Positions 1 through 5,756 of a stretch of DNA of 20,990 nt are shown here, one piece after another. The notes beneath the pieces are model-generated. The model was not told the origin of the DNA and searched no databases. It was given only the letters and a program-made list of their open reading frames with translations. The stretch spans positions 1 through 20,990 of the IMG/VR virus record IMGVR_UViG_3300021511_000030; one strand, given 5' to 3'. The stretch is from a virus. The first letter of the stretch is position 1. Every line of letters begins with the position of its first letter. A program made the position numbers and the translations under genes.

Positions 1-240
1 CAACGGGAAGGGTTGTCCCTTCGGCGCAAGCGTGTCGATCGATACGTTGCGGTTTTCGGCGCGACCACGAAGCGCGATCGTAATGCCGTCGCTCTTCACG
101 CCGAATCGAATCGATGTAACGCCGGCGTTGTGGGCCATGGCCAGCCAAGCGGCAAGCGTGATCTCGGCGGTGTCGGCTTTGGCTTTGGCGAGGCTTGCTG
201 CTTCGGCGGGTGTGCAAGGGGCGGGTTTTTGGTCGGGCAT
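1..240 (-). CDS. Small hypothetical protein, 3' end beyond window
   Basis: The ATG lies at 240-238 on the minus strand, and the reading frame stays open to the left edge (80 codons seen). An AAAGGA Shine-Dalgarno sequence sits just upstream in the 10-base gap after the primase-helicase stop, so this is the third gene of the leftward early operon. The protein starts MPDQKPAPCTPAEAASLAKA, has an Ala-rich helical N-terminal half, then a segment GVTSIRFGVKSDGITIALRG that looks like a beta hairpin. I recognise no family. Position after a replication gene suggests an early accessory role, but this is inference only. The C terminus is not in the window. Confidence 0.75.
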   Translation of the reverse strand, partial: MPDQKPAPCTPAEAASLAKAKADTAEITLAAWLAMAHNAGVTSIRFGVKSDGITIALRGRAENRNVSIDTLAPKGQPFPL

Positions 241-250
241 GGTTATCCTT

Positions 251-2665
251 TCAATTGGGTGCGAGGTGCTTTGCACGCTCTTCGGTATCGTTAGCAAGCG
301 CGGCTTCGATCTGCTCTCGATTCGCGTAACCGTTTTGCTCAGCCCATGCGATCAAGTGATCAAGGGCTATCACCCGATAGTTCGGGCGACCGTAACCGGG
401 AATCGATAGACGTATACGCTCGTCGGTAGCAAGCGCGGCGATTGCGCTGCTAATGCGGCCCGTGCTCGGGCAATGCTCGTTGCCCACGTAAACCGACCAG
501 CAACGCACAAGCGCTTGTGTGTTCACGCACAAGCGTTTTTGGTGCACACGGATCCAATACTGCCCGCTGGCGTTCGTATCGATTCGATCGGGCTCGATGA
601 GATAGCCGACGCAGAATTGCAGCACAGCCGATCGAATGCCACTCGACGAGATAAGCCGACTGTGCAACTCGGCGTCGTCACCGTGCACGATAAACCGGCC
701 GTTGGGTTTCCAAACGAAGTTATCTCGGAGCCACAAGGCATGCTCGGCAATCTTGTTTCCGTCGACCCAATCGCTTGCGTCGATCTCTTCGAGCATTTCG
801 AACGCTTCGACTTGGCAAGGGACGTGAAGGTAACGATCGACGATCGCGCCTATGTCGTGGTTTGAAAGGTTTTCGGTCGTGGCAAGGATCTCTTCGTTGT
901 TTGCGCTGATCACGAGACGCACGGCACCAAGCATGTCGGCGTTATTCAGAAACTTGCGGCGAAGCGGTCGGCGTCGGGCTTGGATGTAGTGACGCAACTC
1001 GGCGTTTAGCACTCGGCCGCGATAGTCGGTCGGCAACCGCTCGTCGGCGAACACGAGCGGGCAACGGAGTTGCGCATCGTTCCACGTCGTACCAAGCACG
1101 TCTTCGAGCGGCGTCGGGTAACCGAGCGGCGTCCAGAGGCGGCTTAGGCCTTCGGGTAAAAGTGTCTTGCCCGTGTGCCGATGGCCCGTGAGAAAAAGCG
1201 CCGTGCACGGTATGTCGAGGCGCGTCACGTTTGCAATCCACGCTAGGAGCAGATCGATTCGCTCGGGTCCTGCAAGCGCTTCGAGCCACGCCGCGATCTC
1301 GGCATGGTATCTCGGCTTGATCGGTCGCAAGGGGCACGGCGCTTCGACGAGTGTCCGGCTTTCTTCGTCGAAGTAGGCTCGTTGTGCGGATAAGGAAACG
1401 GCAACGTCGTTAGCTACGAAGCCATACTCTTGCACGAGCCGCGCGAGATCCTTTGGCTTGCGCACGCCGCTTGCTGTAATCGTGAATAGCTCGACGTTGG
1501 CGGTTGCCGCGGGCGCGAGATCTCGAAGCGTCGCGCTTAACGCTTCGTCTTGCACATAGGGGCCGTGGTATTCGTCGCCGACCAACGTGTAATAAGATTT
1601 GCCCTTTTGCACGAGCCAACGCGGTTTATCCGGCAAGGCTTCAATCTCTTCATCCGTATACGGATAATCTCGATTACTCCTGAAAGCGTCGCGGATCCGT
1701 TGGGCCATCGCGTCACGGTGCGCTTTCTCGCGCTTGTCTTGCTCGGCACGGATCGCGATCTGTGCTCGGGCGATCTTATACGCGACGTCTTCGACGGTTG
1801 GGCAGTCTTCGCCCATGGCTTCGAGGCTCGTTGCGAAGTGCGCCGCGATGCTCTCGGCGTCGCCGTCGAGAAAGCGCTCGGCCAAGGCTAGGGACAAGCG
1901 ATAGATCGTCACGTCGCGCACGCCGGGATCGGCGAAGGGCTCGCCTGCAACGACACGTTTTAGGATCTCGCCGCGCTCTTGCGCTTGCTCGTCGCGCTTC
2001 CGACACAGCGCCTTTGAGAAACGGTCTAGCGCGGCCCGTGAAACGCTTTCGGGGGGCGTGGTAGTTGTCAGGTCGTCCGGCGGTGTCGACGCCTTAGGTG
2101 GCGTTCTAGGCGGGTTGCCGAGCAAGGCGTCGACGTCGACGGGTTCGCCTTCGATTACGTCGCTTGCGGCGGCGTCGCGGTCGGCGGGCGTGTCGGGAGC
2201 GAAAGCCCCGAAGTAAAGCCGAGCGGGATCCTTGCATTGCGGATCGCTGTGCCCGCCAAGCGCGTCGTTTACCGCTTGCCATACTTCGGGCCAGTCTTCG
2301 GGCGCGACTTCGCGATCAAGCGGTACGACGAGCCGCACGCTTGCGGGCTTGATCGCGTGGCTCCAGGTCGTGTGCAAGAGCATCGCCCAACCGCGCCGGG
2401 TGACTTCGGCGACGACGGCTTCGATCACGTCTTCGAGCACACCGTCGAAATCTCCTACCCAAAGGCTTAGCGCTTCGACGGCGGCGTTACCTCGTGTCGC
2501 GTCTTTGGGATAGGCGGCAGGTGAGAAAGCGTCGCAATCGAGTTTGCTGTCGAGCGGGCGGAATTCGTGCGGCAAGAGCGCGTCGACGAATTCTTGCCAG
2601 GTGTAGGCTACGGGTTTGGGTGCGTTGTCGCGGGCGCCAGCAAAGACGGAGATCCGATGTTTCAC
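251..2665 (-). CDS. Primase-helicase: AEP-like primase domain plus SF3/DUF5906-like helicase
   Basis: This 804-residue protein very likely primes and unwinds phage DNA. The N-terminal 1-165 resembles archaeo-eukaryotic-type primases: GDFDG (D72, D74) fits the first metal-binding motif, WSH at 101-103 and RLVVPLDR at 111-118 the later motifs, followed by DPQCKDPARLYF. A Pro/Thr-rich linker (about 181-208) joins it to a helical region. The C-terminal half carries a P-loop GHRHTGKT (494-501), a Walker B-like PLVFADE (536-542) and a sensor-like VISANNEE (585-592), as in virulence-associated E/DUF5906-type primase-helicases. The start codon is GTG and its GTGA overlaps the stop of the XRE gene by four bases, which fixes the start and implies translational coupling. 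The family assignment is from motifs only; no alignment was run. Confidence 0.85.
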   Translation of the reverse strand: MKHRISVFAGARDNAPKPVAYTWQEFVDALLPHEFRPLDSKLDCDAFSPAAYPKDATRGNAAVEALSLWVGDFDGVLEDVIEAVVAEVTRRGWAMLLHTTWSHAIKPASVRLVVPLDREVAPEDWPEVWQAVNDALGGHSDPQCKDPARLYFGAFAPDTPADRDAAASDVIEGEPVDVDALLGNPPRTPPKASTPPDDLTTTTPPESVSRAALDRFSKALCRKRDEQAQERGEILKRVVAGEPFADPGVRDVTIYRLSLALAERFLDGDAESIAAHFATSLEAMGEDCPTVEDVAYKIARAQIAIRAEQDKREKAHRDAMAQRIRDAFRSNRDYPYTDEEIEALPDKPRWLVQKGKSYYTLVGDEYHGPYVQDEALSATLRDLAPAATANVELFTITASGVRKPKDLARLVQEYGFVANDVAVSLSAQRAYFDEESRTLVEAPCPLRPIKPRYHAEIAAWLEALAGPERIDLLLAWIANVTRLDIPCTALFLTGHRHTGKTLLPEGLSRLWTPLGYPTPLEDVLGTTWNDAQLRCPLVFADERLPTDYRGRVLNAELRHYIQARRRPLRRKFLNNADMLGAVRLVISANNEEILATTENLSNHDIGAIVDRYLHVPCQVEAFEMLEEIDASDWVDGNKIAEHALWLRDNFVWKPNGRFIVHGDDAELHSRLISSSGIRSAVLQFCVGYLIEPDRIDTNASGQYWIRVHQKRLCVNTQALVRCWSVYVGNEHCPSTGRISSAIAALATDERIRLSIPGYGRPNYRVIALDHLIAWAEQNGYANREQIEAALANDTEERAKHLAPN

Positions 2666-2976
2666 TTCGCGATCCCTTCGGGGTACTCACAAGCGATACA
2701 CCGATCCGTAATCGGTACGTCGTGCGGGCACGTTGCGCCGTCCCTACGCTCGAAGCGGTGTGGCAAACGGGCTTGGCCGGTGAGAAGCCAATCGGCCGAT
2801 ACCCGGTAAAGTGTCGCAAGACGAGCGAGATCCGTTGCGCACGGTTCGGTGCGCGCACGGTCCCAATTACCAATGGTGGTCGCTTGATAGCCTAACGCGC
2901 TTGCGACTTGCTCTTGCGTAAGAGAAGCCGCCGCACGGGCCGCTCGAAGCCTTTCGGCGAAACCCTGTAGAGCCAT
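2662..2976 (-). CDS. XRE-family HTH regulator with C-terminal Cys/His cluster
   Basis: The protein has 104 residues when started at the ATG 2976-2974, preceded by AAGGGA at 6-nt spacing. A longer in-frame ATG at 3045 would run through the operator repeats and is rejected. Residues 1-70 form a Cro/C1-type domain: SLTQEQVASALGYQATTIGNW (19-39) is the helix-turn-helix, followed by LARLATLYRVSADWLLTG typical of phage repressors. The tail carries C83-x-H85 and C93-x2-C96, a possible zinc-binding knuckle instead of a peptidase domain, so RecA-stimulated self-cleavage is not expected. It is the first gene of the leftward operon and lies beside an array of GTGAGACACC elements that it probably binds, repressing both divergent transcripts including its own. 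Binding is inferred from position only. Confidence 0.88.
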   Translation of the reverse strand: MALQGFAERLRAARAAASLTQEQVASALGYQATTIGNWDRARTEPCATDLARLATLYRVSADWLLTGQARLPHRFERRDGATCPHDVPITDRCIACEYPEGIAK

Positions 2977-3014
2977 GAGAGATCCCTTATACACGAATAG
3001 GGTAACTAACGGTA

Positions 3015-3057
3015 GGCGTCTCACCGTTTTAGTGAAGTGAGACACCTCTGAGACACC
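3015..3057. promoter_or_regulatory. Left operator cluster: convergent pair plus 11-bp tandem
   Basis: Three elements sit upstream of the XRE gene: GGCGTCTCAC (3015-3024), GTGAGACACC (3037-3046) and CTGAGACACC (3048-3057). The first two form a convergent pair with starts 22 bp apart, and the last two are direct repeats 11 bp apart, about one helical turn. This phasing places bound proteins on one face of the DNA. The leftward promoter should lie here, but I see no convincing -35/-10 pair on the minus strand. Confidence 0.7.
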
Positions 3058-3198
3058 TAAAACCTTTTAATCTCCCATACTTCCTTTATTGTCTCACTTG
3101 CTCAGTAGAAATAAGAGTAAAGGAATAGAATGTAGAAGTGTAGGTAAGTATCCTACTAGTTACAACACTTTCCCTTATAGTAAATACGCGCGGGAGCG
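3058..3198. other. AT-rich noncoding core, possible unwinding region
   Basis: This stretch has no credible gene. At 3121-3180 only 21 of 60 bases are G or C by my count, against about 60% in coding DNA. It is bracketed by operator-like elements, contains one degenerate copy (3088-3097), a 5-bp inverted repeat GTAGG/CCTAC (3140-3144 and 3152-3156), and a minus-strand TATAAGGG (3172-3179). Composition and flanking repeats fit a DNA unwinding element of a replication origin or simply a double promoter region. I see no canonical DnaA boxes. Confidence 0.5.
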
Positions 3199-3251
3199 GT
3201 GAGACACCGGCGGTTTTATATCTTAGGTTTCCAGGGGTTTGGCGTGCTCAG

Positions 3252-3285
3252 AGGTGTCTCACTTGCAAAAAGCAGTGAGACACCT
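3252..3285. promoter_or_regulatory. 12-bp inverted repeat, right operator pair
   Basis: AGGTGTCTCACT (3252-3263) and AGTGAGACACCT (3274-3285) are perfect inverse complements separated by 10 bases. The element starts are 22 bp apart, the same offset as the left pair at 3015/3037. No T-run follows, and the arms coincide with the repeated element, so a protein-binding site is favoured over a terminator. Confidence 0.75.
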
Positions 3286-3326
3286 GGCTGTAAGTGCTTG
3301 AGATCGAAGGGTTTTCGGTGTCTCAC

Positions 3327-3355
3327 TTGTCTAAGTACCCGTAAGGTCGTAAACT
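3327..3355 (+). promoter_or_regulatory. Candidate sigma70-type promoter for the gene at 3362
   Basis: TTGTCT (3327-3332, 4 of 6 to TTGACA) and TAAACT (3350-3355, 4 of 6 to TATAAT) are separated by exactly 17 bp. Transcription would begin about 6-7 bases on, at or next to the ATG at 3362, giving a leaderless message; no good Shine-Dalgarno is present. The operator element 3317-3326 directly abuts the -35 box, so a bound regulator would cover it. Confidence 0.5.
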
Positions 3356-3361
3356 GCCCTT

Positions 3362-3922
3362 ATGCCACGCCCTACCGAGTACGATATCGATCGACCTTGG
3401 ACGCGTCAGCCTTGCGATACCGAAGCCCGCTGGCGGTGCTTTCAAGCGTACCGCGACCAACCGCCGCCGCGAACCATGCAAGGGGCGTCGAATGCTCTCG
3501 ACGGGTACGACCTTCGAACCTTGCAGCGTTATGGGGCGGCCTGCGGTTGGTCCGATCGGTGCGCTGCTCTCGACAGGTATCTCGACGAGCAACGGGTAAG
3601 TGTGATCGTCGACGTGCTTGCCGAAGACGCTCGGGTTGTGGCGAACCGGCATGCGGCTATCGCACGAGACGCTATCACTTGCGCGCACAGTGTCGTTCAA
3701 GGTTGGCTCGTGCGGATTGCTTCGGGCGAGCACCTCGAAGGTTGGTCGCCCGGTGAGGTGCGCGGCATGTTGCGGGATATGATCGTTTTGGAGCGGTTGG
3801 TTAGGGGGGAAGCAACCGAAAGGGTTGATCACGGCTTGGCGGGTGTAGACTTGTCGAAGTTGTCGCTCGACGAGATCGAAACCATGAGGCTTTTGGAGGC
3901 GAAGGCGGGCGTGGTAGACTAG
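3362..3922 (+). CDS. HTH DNA-binding protein, candidate terminase small subunit
   Basis: This 186-residue protein is the first rightward gene. Its N-terminal third (EARWRCFQAYRDQPPPRT, then LRTLQRYGAACGWSDRCAALD) has the pattern of the HTH domain found in many phage small terminases and related DNA-binding proteins: an aromatic-rich helix, a recognition helix, and a GW-x2-R-x2-A-x-D signature. The rest is helical with no enzymatic motif and ends in LSKLSLDEIETMRLLEAKAG, also common in small terminase tails. If it is the small terminase it is unusually far (over 4 kb) from the large subunit. It could instead be an early regulator, as its position at the control region and its own terminator suggest. 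The ATG at 3362 has no clear ribosome-binding site and may be read from a leaderless mRNA. Confidence 0.75.
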   Translation: MPRPTEYDIDRPWTRQPCDTEARWRCFQAYRDQPPPRTMQGASNALDGYDLRTLQRYGAACGWSDRCAALDRYLDEQRVSVIVDVLAEDARVVANRHAAIARDAITCAHSVVQGWLVRIASGEHLEGWSPGEVRGMLRDMIVLERLVRGEATERVDHGLAGVDLSKLSLDEIETMRLLEAKAGVVD

Positions 3923-3951
3923 CGGTCTCTGGTGCCGGTTTCCTTTCGTGT

Positions 3952-3987
3952 GCCCCGTCGGCCCTTGCCAGCCGACGGGGCTTTTTT
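3952..3987 (+). terminator. Strong intrinsic terminator
   Basis: GCCCCGTCGGC (3952-3962) pairs perfectly with GCCGACGGGGC (3971-3981) around an 8-base loop, followed at once by six T residues. It closes the single-gene unit 3362-3922 and isolates it from the small-gene cluster downstream. Confidence 0.93.
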
Positions 3988-4254
3988 ATGCAAGGGACGA
4001 GCCATAAGGAAAGCCTTATTAGGGTTCTTTATCGAAGATCCTTTGAAGGGTAAGGATTCCCTTATACTGAACATAGGGGAGGTAAAACCCGCCTAACGGG
4101 CTTTCGGCTCGAAAACGGGTACGGGGTAGGGTAGGGCCGTCGACGGCTCCTAGGGCCCTTTACGGGCCAGCAATGGGCATAAGGAAAGGTAAGAAAGGTA
4201 GTTATAAGGGTAGTCTTATATAAGGAAGTGTAAGTCTACTGAACAGAAGAGTAA
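3988..4254. promoter_or_regulatory. Noncoding stretch with recurring TATAAGG elements and small hairpins
   Basis: No gene is visible in this stretch. ATAAGG(A/G)-type elements occur at 4004-4010, 4179-4185, 4203-4210 and 4219-4226 on the plus strand, and 4014-4019 and 4059-4066 on the minus strand. Similar ones lie at 2984, 3172, 3357 (minus) and 4949 (plus), nearly all in noncoding DNA. They resemble -10 boxes or Shine-Dalgarno sequences, but I find no -35 partner at 16-18 bp, and most have no start codon at proper spacing. Short dyads also occur: GCCGTCGACGGC (4136-4147) and GGCCC/GGGCC (4154-4168). Promoters for the following gene cluster are expected here since the terminator ends at 3987. 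Confidence 0.5.
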
Positions 4255-4356
4255 AGCAAGACGGGTGCCAGGTTAGGTGGCGGTGTCGGGCATTCGGTTG
4301 TCGAGCGCTTCAAGCAAGCGAGCAATACGCAACTGCAGCGCGACAAGGCAATCGAG

Positions 4357-4764
4357 TTGTTTAACGCGCTTTTCCCCGAAGCGCCCGAAGACGCTTCCCA
4401 ACGTGCGAAGACGCGTGCCGAAAACCTACGCAACGAAGCACGACTTGCCGCGGCACTTCCCATTAACCGCGTTGGCAAGAAGCCCGGTAACGTAGGTACC
4501 ATCTGGAACGCCGCAACGTACTTGGTTGATCGACGGGCCGACGGAAGTCGACGCGAAACGCGCGGCGGCGCTGAGAACATGGTTTCGAGCATGCTCTTTG
4601 GTTCGCGAGCCAAGCGCCTCGAAGAGATCTCGAAAGTGATCGCGGTTGTCTTGACCGACGGCACGGTCGAAAACATGACCGTAACCGAAGCACAGGCACA
4701 TGGGCTCGATGACAAGTCGATCGGCGGTGCTCTCGTCGACGCAATGCTCGACGACGAAAACTAA
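4357..4764 (+). CDS. Hypothetical protein with uncertain start
   Basis: At 135 residues from a TTG codon at 4357, this reads as a real gene: ordinary codon use, amphipathic helices, and a segment RADGSRRETRGGAENMVSS. I recognise no family. The start is the problem. AAGG at 4345-4348 gives a weak ribosome-binding site for the TTG, yet the frame stays open back to a stop at 4252-4254, and the upstream residues (for example HSVVERFKQASNTQLQRDKA) look equally protein-like. That extension contains no ATG, GTG or TTG, only a CTG at 4333. Either the TTG is used, a rare codon is used, or the gene has lost its 5' end. The opposite-strand reading frame over the same DNA is taken as a shadow. Confidence 0.65.
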   Translation: MFNALFPEAPEDASQRAKTRAENLRNEARLAAALPINRVGKKPGNVGTIWNAATYLVDRRADGSRRETRGGAENMVSSMLFGSRAKRLEEISKVIAVVLTDGTVENMTVTEAQAHGLDDKSIGGALVDAMLDDEN

Positions 4765-4784
4765 GGCTTTCCTGACCCCTAGCA

Positions 4785-4816
4785 CGGCCCGAGAGCGCTT
4801 TACGCGTCTCGGGCCG
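4785..4816. terminator. GCCCGAGAGCGC-family hairpin, copy 1
   Basis: CGGCCCGAGA (4785-4794) pairs with TCTCGGGCCG (4807-4816), continued by an inner GC stem around a TTTA loop. It follows the stop of the gene at 4357-4764. No T-run follows, so it may be a weak or factor-assisted terminator, or an mRNA 3'-end protecting structure. It shares its left arm with copies at 4912 and 15131. Confidence 0.65.
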
Positions 4817-4911
4817 TAGGCAGTAAGGGGACCCGGCAAGATGCCTTAGAAGCCCCGTAACGCGGCAGGAAAGGGCAACCCCAGCAAGTAACCAAGAAGG
4901 CCCCTAGCTTC
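4817..4911 (+). ncRNA. Possible structured small RNA between two hairpins
   Basis: This 95-base stretch has no reading frame of note (the only ATG gives ATG-CCT-TAG) and lies between two copies of the same terminator-like hairpin. It can fold internally: GGCA (4835-4838) with TGCC (4842-4845), nested inside GGGG (4827-4830) with CCCC (4853-4856). It has no T-loop sequence expected of a tRNA. An untranslated leader or spacer is the simpler alternative. Confidence 0.25.
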
Positions 4912-4943
4912 GCCCGAGAGCGCCCTACGGCGTCTCGGGCTTT
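4912..4943 (+). terminator. GCCCGAGAGCGC-family hairpin, copy 2
   Basis: GCCCGAGA (4912-4919) pairs with TCTCGGGC (4933-4940), and an inner CGCC/GGCG stem closes a CTAC loop. TTT follows directly. A TATAAGGA element lies eight bases beyond the stem (4949-4956), as if one unit ends and the next begins here. Confidence 0.7.
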
Positions 4944-4995
4944 CGTGGTATAAGGAAACGTGGCAAGGCTCTTAGGAGCGAAAGGAAGCGGCATC

Positions 4996-5283
4996 ATGGC
5001 GAAGGTACTTTGCGATTGCGAGCACTGCGAAGCGGTTACGGCGAAGGCACTGTCGAGCGACTTCGAACGGGTAAAGCGCGAAGTCGAAGCGCGTTACGGA
5101 GCGGGTTTCTTTCTCTGTATCCATGGCAACCCCTGTCCTAGTGTGTCGCCCGACGGGCGCGCTTTCGTTGCCGGTTGGCAGGCAGGAAAGGAAGCGCTCA
5201 TGTCTTGCAAGAGCAAGGCTCACGCTTACGCGCTCGGTGTTGTGTCGGCTATGCCTACTCTTCGCAAGGGGCCCCACAAGTGA
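4996..5283 (+). CDS. Small Cys-rich hypothetical protein
   Basis: This is a 95-residue protein. The ATG at 4996 is chosen because AAAGGAAG lies 7-8 bases upstream; a GTG at 4960 in frame has a ribosome-binding site only three bases away. The N terminus MAKVLCDCEHCEAV holds C-x-C-x2-C, and more Cys occur at FFLCIHGNPCPS and MSCKSK, so metal binding is possible but no complete known zinc motif is evident. The middle (SDFERVKREVEARYGAGF) is helical. The stop overlaps the GTG of the next gene by four bases (GTGA), so the two are probably translationally coupled. No family is recognised. Confidence 0.7.
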   Translation: MAKVLCDCEHCEAVTAKALSSDFERVKREVEARYGAGFFLCIHGNPCPSVSPDGRAFVAGWQAGKEALMSCKSKAHAYALGVVSAMPTLRKGPHK

Positions 5284-5756
5284 TCGTCGAGGGGGGCCGC
5301 GTAATCCGTACGCCTTGGGTGTACGACGACGGCGGGCGCAAGGCGGCGGGCTTCAAAGGGCACACGGGCGATTGCGTTACTCGCTCGATCGCTATCGCAA
5401 CGCAGATTCCTTACCTCGAAGTGTACGCCGGGCTAAACGAAACGGCGAAGCGCGAGCGCCCGCGAGGCAGCCGCAAGCGCTCTTCGAGCCGTACGGGTAT
5501 CGCAAGGCCCACGATCAAGCGTTACCTCGAAGGCGTGCTCGGTTGGCTTTGGTGGCCTACCATGGGGATCGGTACGGGTTGCAAGATACACCTACGGCCC
5601 GACGAGTTGCCAAGCGGGCGGCTTGTCGTGTCGTGTTCTCGTCACTTGGTCGCTATGATCGACGGCGTGATCCACGACACACACGATCCGAGCCGTGGCG
5701 GTACTCGTTGCGTGTATGGTTACTGGCAATCCCCTGAGGTGTGGCGTGCTCGGTAG
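5280..5756 (+). CDS. Putative cysteine-protease-like phage protein (Cys-His-Asp)
   Basis: This 158-residue protein starts at GTG 5280, inside the preceding stop (GTGA overlap) with AAGGGG eight bases upstream. An in-frame ATG-less extension to 5175 is rejected. The motif GHTGDCVTRSIAIATQIPYLEVY (from residue 27) resembles the G-DC-x2-R-A/S-I helix of papain-like folds seen in uncharacterised phage proteins, with C32 as candidate nucleophile. Near the end SRHLVAMIDGVIHDTHDP supplies H122 and several Asp residues, and RCVYGYW closes the domain. A Cys-His-Asp hydrolase or an inactive relative is therefore plausible. The basic insert PRGSRKRSSSRTG (61-73) is unusual. Function in the phage is unknown; modification of a host protein early in infection is speculation. 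Confidence 0.65.
   Translation: MIVEGGRVIRTPWVYDDGGRKAAGFKGHTGDCVTRSIAIATQIPYLEVYAGLNETAKRERPRGSRKRSSSRTGIARPTIKRYLEGVLGWLWWPTMGIGTGCKIHLRPDELPSGRLVVSCSRHLVAMIDGVIHDTHDPSRGGTRCVYGYWQSPEVWRAR

Larger units (their letters stand above)
3015..3326. repeat. Array of GTGAGACACC elements (operator or iteron array)
   Basis: Five exact copies of GTGAGACACC or its complement GGTGTCTCAC occur at 3037-3046 (+), 3199-3208 (+), 3253-3262 (-), 3275-3284 (+) and 3317-3326 (-). Near copies lie at 3015-3024 (-, one mismatch), 3048-3057 (+, one mismatch) and 3088-3097 (-, two mismatches). Several share a longer CAAGTGAGACACCT consensus. The element contains a short dyad GTG-AGA-CAC. All copies lie in the 385-bp divergent gap, and I noticed none elsewhere in the window. 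Candidate binders are the adjacent XRE protein, the DnaA-like protein at 5943, or the HTH protein at 6846. Confidence 0.85.

Noticed and set aside
3252-3285. Inverted repeat as an intrinsic terminator
   Set aside because: There is no T-run, and both arms are copies of the element found singly elsewhere in the array, so a protein-binding role is more economical.
3015-3326. Repeats as a CRISPR array
   Set aside because: Copies are 10 bp, in both orientations, with spacings of 11 to 111 bp; no uniform spacers and no cas genes.
3199-3756. 185-codon plus-strand reading frame over the control region
   Set aside because: It runs through the operator elements and the promoter, then overlaps the HTH gene in another frame, with Arg/Cys-rich composition typical of a shadow frame.
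4236-4715. 159-codon minus-strand frame opposite the gene at 4357
   Set aside because: Ser/Arg/Ala-rich sequence is typical of an antisense shadow in this genome; the plus-strand frame has better codon use and amphipathic helices.
4817-4911. tRNA gene
   Set aside because: No 7-bp acceptor stem, no GGTTCGAAT-type T-loop and no anticodon arm could be fitted.
4960-4995. GTG 4960 as start of the Cys-rich gene
   Set aside because: Its AAGGA is only three bases away, whereas ATG 4996 has AAAGGAAG at normal spacing.
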